A DNA stretch of 64,000 bases from Dyella nitratireducens. GTDB taxonomy: Bacteria; Pseudomonadota; Gammaproteobacteria; Xanthomonadales; Rhodanobacteraceae. The stretch spans positions 154,535-218,534 of the forward strand of contig NZ_BMJA01000004.1 of the NCBI RefSeq assembly GCF_014642835.1. The letters run 5' to 3'. The translations under genes were made by a program, and so were the position numbers. Below, in pieces: positions 35,200-43,521 of this stretch. The notes below the pieces were generated by a model, which worked only from the letters and a program-made list of their open reading frames with translations, was not told the DNA's origin and did not search any database. The first letter of the stretch is position 1. Each line of letters begins with the position of its first letter.

Positions 35200-38094
35200 T
35201 CAGCCCCCCGATCCGACACCGCTTTGCCCGGCGACACGCGTAGCGCGAAAGTAGTTTTCTACCGCTCGAAACGGCAATGCTTCCGAAAGGTAATGGCCCT
35301 GCAAGCCATCGCATCTCATCTCCGTCAGAAGCATCGCCTGCGCATGGGTTTCCACGCCTTCGGCTGCGACTTCCATATCCAGTTGGTGGGCAAGCATCAC
35401 GATGGTGCGGACGATCGCGGCATCCCTGGTTTCACCTGGCAGATGACGGACAAAGCTCTGGTCCATCTTCAGTTTGTCGATCGGGAACAGGCGCAGGTAC
35501 GAAAGGCTGGAATATCCCGTGCCGAAATCATCCAGTGACAGGCGCGTGCCGAGGTTCTTGAGGCTGGTCAGCGTGTGCCGGGCGCGCGTCACGTCTTCCA
35601 TGACGGAACTCTCGGTCATTTCGATTTCCAGCATCGCCGCCGGCACCGCGTGTCGTTGCAGCGCTTCGCTCACGCGCTCGGCGAGACCGGGGCGCTTGAG
35701 CTCCTGTACCGACACGTTGATGGCGACGGTGAAATTGCCATGTCCTTGATCGAGCCACGTGCGCATTTGCTGGCAGGCAGTATGGAGCACCCAGTCGCCG
35801 ATCTCTGGCATCAGTCCAAGTGCTTCGGCGATCGGGATAAACCGCCCCGGCAGCAGGAACCCCAGCCGCGGGCTGTTCCAGCGCAACAACGCCTCGAATC
35901 CCGTTAATTCCAGATCGGCAGCGCGGTGTTGCGGTTGATAATAGAGTTCCAATTCACCGCGCTTTACGGCGTCGCGCAGATGAGATCCAAGCGTAACCCG
36001 GTCTTCCAGTTCGATCATCTGCGCGCGGGTAAGCTCTGCCACCTGGTCTCGCCCATCGCGCTTGGCCTGGATCATCGCCGCTTCGGCACGACGCAGCAGT
36101 TCCTCGGGAGTGCGCCCGTGATCAGGAAAACGGCTGATACCAACGCTGGCGGTAAGCAGCAGACGATAATTCTCGCCCTCAAGCGGCTCGGCAATGACCG
36201 TGCGTAGCTTTTCCGCCATGACACGAGCACCGGCTGGATCGAGGCCGATGATGGCTATGACGAATTGGTCCCCGGCAAAACGCGCGACTTGTCCCAGATG
36301 TTGCACCACGGATTGGAGACGAACGGCGAGGCACTTAAGTACGTCATCTGCGGCCAGATGGCCGACCGATTCGTTGACGACGCGAAAGCGGTCCAATCCA
36401 ATGGCGAAGACGGAAACAGGTGGCGCCCCATCGTGCAGAATCTTGCCTAGCTCCTGTTCGAACAACGGATGATTCGGAAGCCCCGTGATGGCGTCGTGCG
36501 ATGAGGCATAGGCAAGGTTCGCCTCCATCTGGCGGCGCTCGGTGATATCGCGCGCGACGGCGTAGACCAATCCATCGGGCGCCGCGAAGGACATCCACTC
36601 CAGTACGCATTTCTTGCCGTCCTTGCATCCACAACCACTGACAAATTCGTGAATACTGTGTCCTGCTTCGTTGAATAACGGCTCTCGGCTGTCGGCGTGA
36701 AATAACTCGCGATAGGTTCGGCTGGCAAGCTCCTCAGTGGAATACCCCGTAAGCCGCTGCAGGAACGGGTTGAACTGCACCAATCGCTCGGTAGCTGGAT
36801 CGATGATGCAGAACAACTCCAGCGACATTTCGAAGAAGCTGTCGCGCACGCGAAGACGGTTGATGAGGCGCGCACTTTCGATCGCCACGCCGGCCACCGG
36901 TACCATCCGGTCGATGCTCTCGAGTTCTTCTTGCTGCGGTTCGCGCTTTTCGCGGTAATACACGGCGAAGGTGCCGAGCACCTGGCCGCCGCTGCCGAAG
37001 ATGGGTGTGGACCAGCACGCCATGAGCCCATATGCCAGAGCCAGTCCTTTGAATTCTTCCCAATAGGGATGGGTGGCGATGTCTGCTACGACGACGCGTT
37101 CGCGGCGCCAGATTGCTGTTCCGCAGGAGCCTCGCTTGTCGCCAATGGCCAATCCATTCAAGGCGGCGTTATAGGCGGTGGGAAGACTTGGTCCAGCACC
37201 GTGAAGCACGTAGCTCCCGCTTTCATCCAGCAGCAAAATGGAGCACAGCGCGCCGGGATTGAGTTCTTCGTGCAAGCGTGCAATCCGTTCCAGACTGTCC
37301 ATGAGCGGATGTTGTGCAGCCACGCCTACCAGAATGTCATGCTGTCCTATGGCAAGCCGTTGCGCACGCTTGCGGTCGGTAATGTCTTGGCAGGTACCGA
37401 GCATGAGAACCGGCTGCCCGTGGTCGTCCACATGAACCGCGCCACGACTGAGCAGGGTGCGCATGGCACCGTTCGGATGAACGATGCGCTCTTCGAATTC
37501 GTAGGGCTGATGGTCTGCAAGCGACTGCTTGATGATACCCATGACTCGCGCGCGATCGTCTTCACACACGCGTGCCAGATAACCTTCGAACGTCGCCTCG
37601 TGTTCGCCGGGGGATATTCCGTAGATGCGATAAAGCTCGTCGGACCACGTGACGCGATTGGTCGCAATGTCCCACTCCCAGCTGCCGAGATGCGCAATCT
37701 CCTGCGCGCGGGCAAAAACTTGCTGATCGTGCTGCTGTGTTTGGGTGGCCAGCTTTTGCTCGGTGACGTCTCGAAAATAAATCGTTGCGCCATCGCCAGC
37801 CGGATAAATGCGGTACTCAAGCCATCGTTGGCGAGACGGAGCCAGGATGCTCAACGATACCGCTACCTGGTTCTTCACGGCTCTTTCACATGCCTGGCGG
37901 ATGGTCTGGCCGATGCCGTCTGGAAACTCGGTTCCCACACGCTTGCCGATGAGTTCCTCGGCATCGCGCCCCAGCAATGCACAGGCCTGGGTATTCAGAT
38001 AGGTATAGCGCCACTGCTCGTCGACCGCCGCAAGCGCTTCGGAAATGCGTTCGAAGACCTGGACTGGGTCAAAACCCCAGGATGAGGTGCTCAT
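35200..38094 (-). CDS. PAS-PAS-GAF-PAS-GGDEF-EAL c-di-GMP phosphodiesterase
   Basis: 964 residues, cytoplasmic. PAS about 8-115 and 130-255 (HLGSWEWDIATNRVTWSDEL), GAF about 265-405 (GSCGTAIWRRERVVVADIA), PAS about 410-525 including a Cys-rich insert (SGCGCKDGKKC). The GGDEF is degenerate (AGDQF, no I-site) at about 530-690. EAL domain about 705-950 keeps EALLRW, the E-x-TE motif (EMTESSVM), DDFGTGYSSLSYLR, the catalytic-region Lys in DKLKMD, and AEGVET. So it probably degrades c-di-GMP, with the GGDEF serving as a regulatory domain. Confidence 0.9.
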   Translation of the reverse strand: MSTSSWGFDPVQVFERISEALAAVDEQWRYTYLNTQACALLGRDAEELIGKRVGTEFPDGIGQTIRQACERAVKNQVAVSLSILAPSRQRWLEYRIYPAGDGATIYFRDVTEQKLATQTQQHDQQVFARAQEIAHLGSWEWDIATNRVTWSDELYRIYGISPGEHEATFEGYLARVCEDDRARVMGIIKQSLADHQPYEFEERIVHPNGAMRTLLSRGAVHVDDHGQPVLMLGTCQDITDRKRAQRLAIGQHDILVGVAAQHPLMDSLERIARLHEELNPGALCSILLLDESGSYVLHGAGPSLPTAYNAALNGLAIGDKRGSCGTAIWRRERVVVADIATHPYWEEFKGLALAYGLMACWSTPIFGSGGQVLGTFAVYYREKREPQQEELESIDRMVPVAGVAIESARLINRLRVRDSFFEMSLELFCIIDPATERLVQFNPFLQRLTGYSTEELASRTYRELFHADSREPLFNEAGHSIHEFVSGCGCKDGKKCVLEWMSFAAPDGLVYAVARDITERRQMEANLAYASSHDAITGLPNHPLFEQELGKILHDGAPPVSVFAIGLDRFRVVNESVGHLAADDVLKCLAVRLQSVVQHLGQVARFAGDQFVIAIIGLDPAGARVMAEKLRTVIAEPLEGENYRLLLTASVGISRFPDHGRTPEELLRRAEAAMIQAKRDGRDQVAELTRAQMIELEDRVTLGSHLRDAVKRGELELYYQPQHRAADLELTGFEALLRWNSPRLGFLLPGRFIPIAEALGLMPEIGDWVLHTACQQMRTWLDQGHGNFTVAINVSVQELKRPGLAERVSEALQRHAVPAAMLEIEMTESSVMEDVTRARHTLTSLKNLGTRLSLDDFGTGYSSLSYLRLFPIDKLKMDQSFVRHLPGETRDAAIVRTIVMLAHQLDMEVAAEGVETHAQAMLLTEMRCDGLQGHYLSEALPFRAVENYFRATRVAGQSGVGSGG

Positions 38095-38401
38095 AGCACG
38101 GTAGCCTTCCCCATAAAGGCTCGGGTTTGTAGGTTCAGATTACGCTGGCGACGACAACCGCCGCAATGCCTGGGGAAGGTAGCGCATCGATTGTCGTTTC
38201 CATCTATGGTTTCGCGTCACTACGGCGTTCACATAGATGACACATAGTTCTGGGGTAAAGCTAAGAAAGTCGCATGGCAAGATCAAAATGCCTGCGACAT
38301 GCATGGACAACCTTGGTGTCCTGGGTGTCAGTCGCGCATAGTGTCCAACCTACAAAAAACCCCGCATTGAGCGGGGTTTTTGCAAAGGATGACAGGGTGG
38401 C
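38095..38401. other. Intergenic region between gcvP end and the GGDEF-EAL gene
   Basis: Both flanking genes are on the minus strand. The right part should hold the GGDEF-EAL promoter. No coding potential was recognised. The only clear structure is the terminator at 38354-38381. Confidence 0.5.
38354..38381 (-). terminator. Rho-independent terminator of gcvP
   Basis: Read on the minus strand: AAAAACCCCGC-tcaat-GCGGGGTTTTTT. It is symmetric (A and T tracts on both sides) and so may work in both directions. 20 bases after the gcvP stop. Confidence 0.9.
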
Positions 38402-41287
38402 TTACGCCTCTGCCTCTTCCTTGTACGCATCCACCGGAATGCACGCGCACATCACGTTCTTGTCGCCGTAGACGTTGTCCACACGCGCCACCGGCGACCA
38501 GTACTTCTGCAACTTCAGGCTCGGCAGCGGGAAGGCGGCCAGCTCGCGCGGGTAGGCATGCGTCCACTCCGTGCCGGTGACCATGGTGGCGGTGTGCGGC
38601 GCGTTCTTCAGCGGATTGTCCTCGCGATCCAGGCGGCCGTCTTCGATCGCGCGGATTTCGTCGCGGATCTGGATCATCGCGTCGATAAAGCGATCCAGCT
38701 CATACATTGATTCGCTTTCGGTCGGTTCCACCATCAGCGTGCCGGCCACGGGGAAGCTCAGCGTCGGCGCGTGGAAGCCGAAATCGATCAGGCGCTTGGC
38801 CACGTCTTCGGCACTGATGCCGGTGCTGTCCTTGAGCGGGCGCAAGTCGAGAATGCACTCGTGCGCCACCAGGCCGTTGCGGCCGGTGTACAGCGTTTCG
38901 TAATGCGACGCCAAACGCTTGGCGATGTAATTGGCATTGAGCAGCGCAACCTGCGTGGCTTTGCGCAGGCCCTGCTGGCCCATCAGCGTGACGTACATCC
39001 AGGAGATCGGGAGGATGCTGGCGCTGCCGAAGCTCGCTGCGCTCACCATGCCGACTTTGCCTTCACCGCCCAGCGTGCGCGGCAGGAAGGGCGCGAGGTG
39101 CGACTTCACCGCACACGGGCCGACGCCCGGGCCGCCACCGCCATGCGGAATGCAGAAGGTCTTGTGCAGGTTGAGGTGCGAGACGTCCGAGCCCCACTTG
39201 CCCGGCTTGGCCAGGCCGACCAGCGCATTCATGTTGGCGCCGTCGGTGTACACCTGGCCGCCGTGCTGGTGCACGATCTCGCAAATGCGCACCACGTCTT
39301 CCTCGAACACGCCGTGCGTGGAGGGGTAGGTGATCATCAGTGCGGCGAGGCGATCGGAATATTTCTCGGCCTTGGCGCGGATGTCTTCGACGTCAACGTT
39401 GCCGTTGCTGTCGCACTTGGTGACCACCACCGTCATGCCGCACATCTGGGCGGAAGCCGGATTGGTACCGTGTGCGGATTCCGGAATCAGGCAGATGTCG
39501 CGCTGATCTTCGCCCCGCGAGCGGTGGTAGGTGCGAATGGCGAGCAGGCCGGCGTATTCACCTTGCGCACCGGAGTTCGGCTGCAGGCTCACCGAGTCGT
39601 AGCCGGTGCATTCCACCAGCATCGCTTCCAGCTCATCGATCAGCTGTTTGTAGCCCTGCGTCTGGTCGCCGGGTGCGAGCGGGTGGATGCTGGAGAATTC
39701 CGGCCACGTCACCGGAATCATCTCTGCGGTGGCGTTGAGCTTCATCGTGCAGCTGCCCAGCGGGATCATCGTGCGATCCAGTGCAAGGTCCTTGTCGGAT
39801 AGCGAACGCATGTAGCGCAACAGCTCGTGTTCGCTGTGATGCGTGTTGAATACCGGATGTTGCAGGAAGGCTTCCTTGCGCAGCAGTGCGGCGGGCAGTT
39901 CGTCCGGCGTGGTGGTGTTTGCTTCGTCGATATCGACGATCTCGGCGCTGAACAGTGCGGCCAGCGCCATCACGTCGGCGCGCGTGGTGGTTTCATCCAG
40001 GCTGATGCCCACGCTCTGGCCGTGGATCTGGCGCAGATTCAGCCCGGCGCTGGCGGCCTTGGCGTGGATCGCATCCGCATCGACGTTGGTGATGTGCAGC
40101 GTATCGAAGAAGTCGCTGCTTACCGTCAGGCCGGCGCGGCGCAGTGCAGCGGCAAGAATGGCGGCAAAGCGGTGCGTGCGGTATGCAATGCGCTTCAAGC
40201 CATCCGGGCCGTGGTACACCGCGTACATGCTGGCCATCACTGCCAGCAGCACCTGTGCGGTGCAGATGTTGGAGGTGGCCTTTTCACGGCGGATATGCTG
40301 TTCGCGCGTCTGCAGCGTGAGGCGGTAAGCCGGCTTGCCTTCCGCATCCACCGATACGCCGATCAAGCGTCCCGGCATGGAACGCTTGTAGGCATCGCGG
40401 CAAGCAAGGTACGCCGCGTGCGGGCCACCGAAGCCGAACGGCACGCCGAAGCGCTGGCTGTTGCCGATCACGATATCGGCGCCCCACGAACCGGGCGAGG
40501 CGATCAGCGTCAATGCAAGCAAATCCGTGGCGACTGCCACGATGCCGCCGCGTGCATGGACTGCATCGGCCACGGCGCGATAGTCGCGGATCTGGCCATA
40601 CGTATTCGGGTACTGCAGCAGCACGCCGAAGCTATCCACACTGGATGCTTCCGCCGGTTCGCCCAGATGCAGCTCGATGCCGATGCCGTCAGCGCGCGTA
40701 TGCAGCACTTCCAGCGTTTGCGGATGTACGTCGTTGGCAACGAAGAACACGTTGCTCTTGGACTTCGCCGAACGCTTGGCCAGCGTCATCGCTTCGCCTG
40801 CCGCGGTGGCTTCGTCCAGCAGCGAGGCGTTGGAGATGTCCATGCCGGTGAGGTCGGCCACCATGGTCTGGAAGTTGATCAGCGCTTCCATGCGGCCCTG
40901 CGAGATCTCCGCCTGATACGGCGTGTATGCCGTGTACCACGCGGGGTTCTCAAGAATGTTGCGCAGGATGACGTTCGGCGTAAGCGTGCCGTAGTAACCC
41001 TGGCCGATGAAGTTCTTGAACACCTTGTTCTTGCGCGCGATGGTGCGGATCTTCGCCAGCGCTTCTTCTTCCGTGATGCTTGCCGGCAACGCCAGCGGCG
41101 CCTTGGATTTGATCTGGCCGGGCACGATCGCGTCGGTCATCGCTTCGAGCGAGTCGTAGCCGATCGCGTGCAGCATCTGCGCGATTTCGGCATCGTTGGG
41201 GCCGATGTGGCGCTCGATGAAAGCGTCGTGGTGCTCGAGATCGCGCAGCGAGGGGGAAGCCAAGGGAGATGAAGGTGCTTGAGTCAT
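38402..41287 (-). CDS. gcvP: Glycine dehydrogenase (decarboxylating), P protein of the glycine cleavage system
   Basis: PLP enzyme that decarboxylates glycine and passes the aminomethyl group to GcvH lipoate. 961 residues from ATG 41287; an upstream extension to 41413 would run into the riboswitch. N-terminal [17 protein letters not shown], central [20 protein letters not shown], and [17 protein letters not shown] with PLP Lys709 (Lys706 region in E. coli). Single-chain form, not the split GcvPA/GcvPB. gcvT and gcvH are not adjacent. Controlled by the tandem glycine riboswitch just upstream and ended by a strong terminator. Confidence 0.97.
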   Translation of the reverse strand: MTQAPSSPLASPSLRDLEHHDAFIERHIGPNDAEIAQMLHAIGYDSLEAMTDAIVPGQIKSKAPLALPASITEEEALAKIRTIARKNKVFKNFIGQGYYGTLTPNVILRNILENPAWYTAYTPYQAEISQGRMEALINFQTMVADLTGMDISNASLLDEATAAGEAMTLAKRSAKSKSNVFFVANDVHPQTLEVLHTRADGIGIELHLGEPAEASSVDSFGVLLQYPNTYGQIRDYRAVADAVHARGGIVAVATDLLALTLIASPGSWGADIVIGNSQRFGVPFGFGGPHAAYLACRDAYKRSMPGRLIGVSVDAEGKPAYRLTLQTREQHIRREKATSNICTAQVLLAVMASMYAVYHGPDGLKRIAYRTHRFAAILAAALRRAGLTVSSDFFDTLHITNVDADAIHAKAASAGLNLRQIHGQSVGISLDETTTRADVMALAALFSAEIVDIDEANTTTPDELPAALLRKEAFLQHPVFNTHHSEHELLRYMRSLSDKDLALDRTMIPLGSCTMKLNATAEMIPVTWPEFSSIHPLAPGDQTQGYKQLIDELEAMLVECTGYDSVSLQPNSGAQGEYAGLLAIRTYHRSRGEDQRDICLIPESAHGTNPASAQMCGMTVVVTKCDSNGNVDVEDIRAKAEKYSDRLAALMITYPSTHGVFEEDVVRICEIVHQHGGQVYTDGANMNALVGLAKPGKWGSDVSHLNLHKTFCIPHGGGGPGVGPCAVKSHLAPFLPRTLGGEGKVGMVSAASFGSASILPISWMYVTLMGQQGLRKATQVALLNANYIAKRLASHYETLYTGRNGLVAHECILDLRPLKDSTGISAEDVAKRLIDFGFHAPTLSFPVAGTLMVEPTESESMYELDRFIDAMIQIRDEIRAIEDGRLDREDNPLKNAPHTATMVTGTEWTHAYPRELAAFPLPSLKLQKYWSPVARVDNVYGDKNVMCACIPVDAYKEEAEA

Positions 41288-41334
41288 GGGCAAGGGCGTC
41301 CGAAGAAAACGTGCAGGCCGCACGCGGGGCGCCC

Positions 41335-41512
41335 CTCTGTCCTTTTGCCTGAGAGTTTGGAAGCGCCGGGTTCGATAAACCCTGTCTTCGTGCCCCTTCG
41401 GCGCCGGATTCAACCGGTCTCTCCAGAGTCTTGGGTAGATGGCGGTATGGGGCCTGAGCGATTACGGGCGTTGCGCCTTCGGCAGCGGGTATTTGCCCGC
41501 TTCTCCCACCAT
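41335..41512 (-). ncRNA. Tandem glycine riboswitch controlling gcvP
   Basis: Read on the minus strand, two aptamers follow each other. The first (about 41440-41512) has GGTGGGAGAAGCGGG, GCCGAAGGCGCAAC and CGCTCAGGCCCCATACC. The second (about 41335-41430) has CTCTGGAGAGACCGG, GCGCCGAAGGGGC and ACTCTCAGGCAAAAGGACAG. These are the recognised gcvT-motif cores. The pair ends about 48 bases before the gcvP start, and the likely promoter -10 lies just upstream of it. Glycine binding would be expected to turn gcvP on. Confidence 0.93.
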
Positions 41513-41528
41513 GTACGTCAAGGCGGTG

Positions 41529-41534
41529 ATTATA
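41529..41534 (-). promoter_or_regulatory. Probable -10 box of the gcvP riboswitch transcript
   Basis: On the minus strand this reads TATAAT, placing a transcription start near 41522, about ten bases before the first aptamer. The -35 box is not clear. Confidence 0.5.
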
Positions 41535-41573
41535 TACCTCGCACCACCACTCATAGCGGCGAGATCAGAAAAT

Positions 41574-41993
41574 ATGAACAAGCCACCTTTCCGCCTCGAG
41601 CAACTCGACCACATCGTCCTGCGCGCCTACGACATGCCAACCATGCAGGCGTTCTATTGCGACGTGCTTGGCTGCACCGTTGAGCGCCGCCAGGACGAGC
41701 TCGGCCTGGTGCAGCTACGCGCCGGCCATTCGCTGATCGACCTGGTCAGCATCGACGGCAAGCTCGGCCGCTACGGTGGCAAGGGGCCAGGAACGGAAGG
41801 GCACAACATGGATCACCTGTGCCTTAGCGTGGCCGGTTACGACGAAACCGCCATCGTGGCGCACTTGAAGGAGCATGGTGTGCGGGTAGGTGAAATTGGC
41901 AGCCGTTATGGCGCCAAGGGCGAAGGCCCTTCCATTTATCTCTTTGATCCACAAGGCAACATGGTGGAGCTGAAAGGGCCGCCGATCAGCTAG
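41574..41993 (+). CDS. VOC-family (glyoxalase/bleomycin-resistance fold) protein
   Basis: 139 residues from ATG 41574 (MNKPPFRLEQLDHIVLRAYD). Two beta-alpha-beta-beta-beta units with metal-ligand candidates His and Glu (LDHIVLR, MDHLCLSV and the terminal DPQGNMVELK). Resembles glyoxalase I or fosfomycin-resistance-type enzymes in fold, but the substrate cannot be assigned. Divergent from the gcvP riboswitch. Confidence 0.85.
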   Translation: MNKPPFRLEQLDHIVLRAYDMPTMQAFYCDVLGCTVERRQDELGLVQLRAGHSLIDLVSIDGKLGRYGGKGPGTEGHNMDHLCLSVAGYDETAIVAHLKEHGVRVGEIGSRYGAKGEGPSIYLFDPQGNMVELKGPPIS

Positions 41994-42538
41994 CCGATTA
42001 ATGTACTTGGCCGATACATACGTATGCTTTAAAAAAGCATGGGCCATAGGTCATGCATTTAACGTTTGTGATCTGGTTCTCGCTATAATGCGCGCTTCCC
42101 AGGGCGCGTGTGCCTGCTTGCCGTCCCCACGGTGCAGCGCATAAGCGAGTGCAATCCAGCGAAGCAATTCCCCCTCTGGCATTCGCGACGGATTTCACGA
42201 TGGCTTTCGATGCATACGGATCTCGCCATGAACGCGTCGGCGTTCGTGCCGAATGATTCGGTTCCAGCAAATCGAGCTGTTCCTGGCGCAAGGAGTTTGA
42301 GGCATCGGCCGGCTTTCCCCACCGGCTGATCCGTTCACCGCGAAGGTATTCGCAAGGCTGTCTACAGCGTGTAGGAGCGTTTGCTCCTGCGCGCGTGGCC
42401 GCGTTTGGCCATGCGTGGGCAAGGCAACGGGATTCTTCAATGCGCCGGGTAGCGGCTTGGGTGGCCGTGCGCCCGCAGTTCGAGGATGTCGGTGTGTGTG
42501 AATCGGATAGTTCGACTCGTTCATTAAATGGCGGCACG
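41994..42538. other. Long leader/intergenic region with a strong -10 box
   Basis: About 540 bases between the VOC gene and the next recognisable protein. It holds TATAAT at 42084, a GC-rich following segment, and a small hairpin GGAGC-gttt-GCTCC near 42376-42389. Short open frames here look random. It may be a long untranslated leader or an uncharacterised small RNA gene. Confidence 0.4.
42084..42089 (+). promoter_or_regulatory. Consensus -10 box (TATAAT)
   Basis: TATAAT followed by GCGCGC, a pattern often seen at strong promoters of stable or translation-related RNAs. The -35 is poor (AACGTT/TTGTGA nearby). No gene begins within 300 bases downstream. Confidence 0.45.
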
Positions 42539-43444
42539 GTGAATATCGCTCACGTTTCCGATCGCGAAGTGGGTCGTTTGCTCAGCGACTTGCCGTCGGC
42601 GCATGGTGCCCACACCATGCAGGATGGCCGTGCGTGGAAGCGCCGCTTGTACGATCCCGCCAAGCGGGCGCGACGCGCTTTGCGTGTGGTGCGGCATATT
42701 CGTTTCGTGTACTTCGCCCACGTCGATGACGACAGTCTGTATGGCGATTACCACCATGAACTGGTCACGGCCGAAGTGCTGATGGATCGCGTGCTGGCGG
42801 CACGCGCGTCCGGCATGAAGGCGGTGCATCCGCAGGTTCACGGCGAGGTGGAAGAGCGGCTGTTCAATCGTCCGCCGCGCGGCAGCTTTATGCAGGTCAC
42901 GCCTGAATATATCCGCTGGTACGGGCGTGATGGCGTGCGTCGTGCGGAACCGATGGTGCGCGAAGAGCTGGCCATCGAACTGATGGGCGAATATGCCTAC
43001 GGCTATAACGATGCACTGGATATCGCCACCAACAACTCCGGTGCGCTCACGCGCGTGGATCAGGCGTGGCTGCTGGCCCGCGCAAAAACGCCGATCTATT
43101 GCCGGCCCTTGCATGCCACTGAATTTCATCGGCTGGCGTGCGCTATCGAAGGTGCTTACCACGTGCCGTCGAATGACGCGAGCATCGTGAAAGCCAATAC
43201 CGAGATTGCGCGGCGCGCCGCGGCAGTGCTTGGCACCGTGATGGACGAATTCGTGGAAGCACCGTTCCAGACGCCGGCGCTGGCGGACGTGTTTGCGGAA
43301 TTTCACCGGGCGCATCTGTTGCGCGTAGCGCATGCGCGCCTGGCTGGTTTGCAGCCGATGCCGGTGACCGGCGTGCTGGGTTGGTTTTCCGCGAAGCGCG
43401 CGCGGATTTATGCGGAAGTGCAGGCGCGGTTGGCGGCGCGATAG
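42539..43444 (+). CDS. Conserved-looking protein of unknown function
   Basis: I do not recognise it. 301 residues from GTG 42539; ATGs at 42395 and 42440 are in frame, but the added residues look non-coding and none has a ribosome site, so the start is open. It is soluble and Arg/Ala/His-rich, with HIRFVYFAHVDDDSLYGDYH, ELAIELMGEYAYGYNDALDI and FHRAHLLRVAHARLAG. No signal peptide, membrane helix or known catalytic motif. Ends just before a family A repeat. Confidence 0.65.
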   Translation: MNIAHVSDREVGRLLSDLPSAHGAHTMQDGRAWKRRLYDPAKRARRALRVVRHIRFVYFAHVDDDSLYGDYHHELVTAEVLMDRVLAARASGMKAVHPQVHGEVEERLFNRPPRGSFMQVTPEYIRWYGRDGVRRAEPMVREELAIELMGEYAYGYNDALDIATNNSGALTRVDQAWLLARAKTPIYCRPLHATEFHRLACAIEGAYHVPSNDASIVKANTEIARRAAAVLGTVMDEFVEAPFQTPALADVFAEFHRAHLLRVAHARLAGLQPMPVTGVLGWFSAKRARIYAEVQARLAAR

Positions 43445-43447
43445 ACC

Positions 43448-43521
43448 GTAGGTTGGGGTGCAAACCCCAACATTGCCATGCCTGTACGGATCGCGATGTT
43501 GGGGTTCGCACCCCAACCTAC
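43448..43521. repeat. Family A inverted-repeat element, complete copy
   Basis: Arms 43448-43473 and 43496-43521, 26 bases each with one mismatch, 22-base spacer. Left arm begins three bases after the plus-strand stop. The right arm contains the TAG stop (43518-43520) of the convergent BNR-repeat gene. Confidence 0.9.

Noticed and set aside
42108-42329. Small open frame in the long region before the unidentified gene
   Set aside because: No ribosome site and random-looking composition; a non-coding leader or RNA is as likely.
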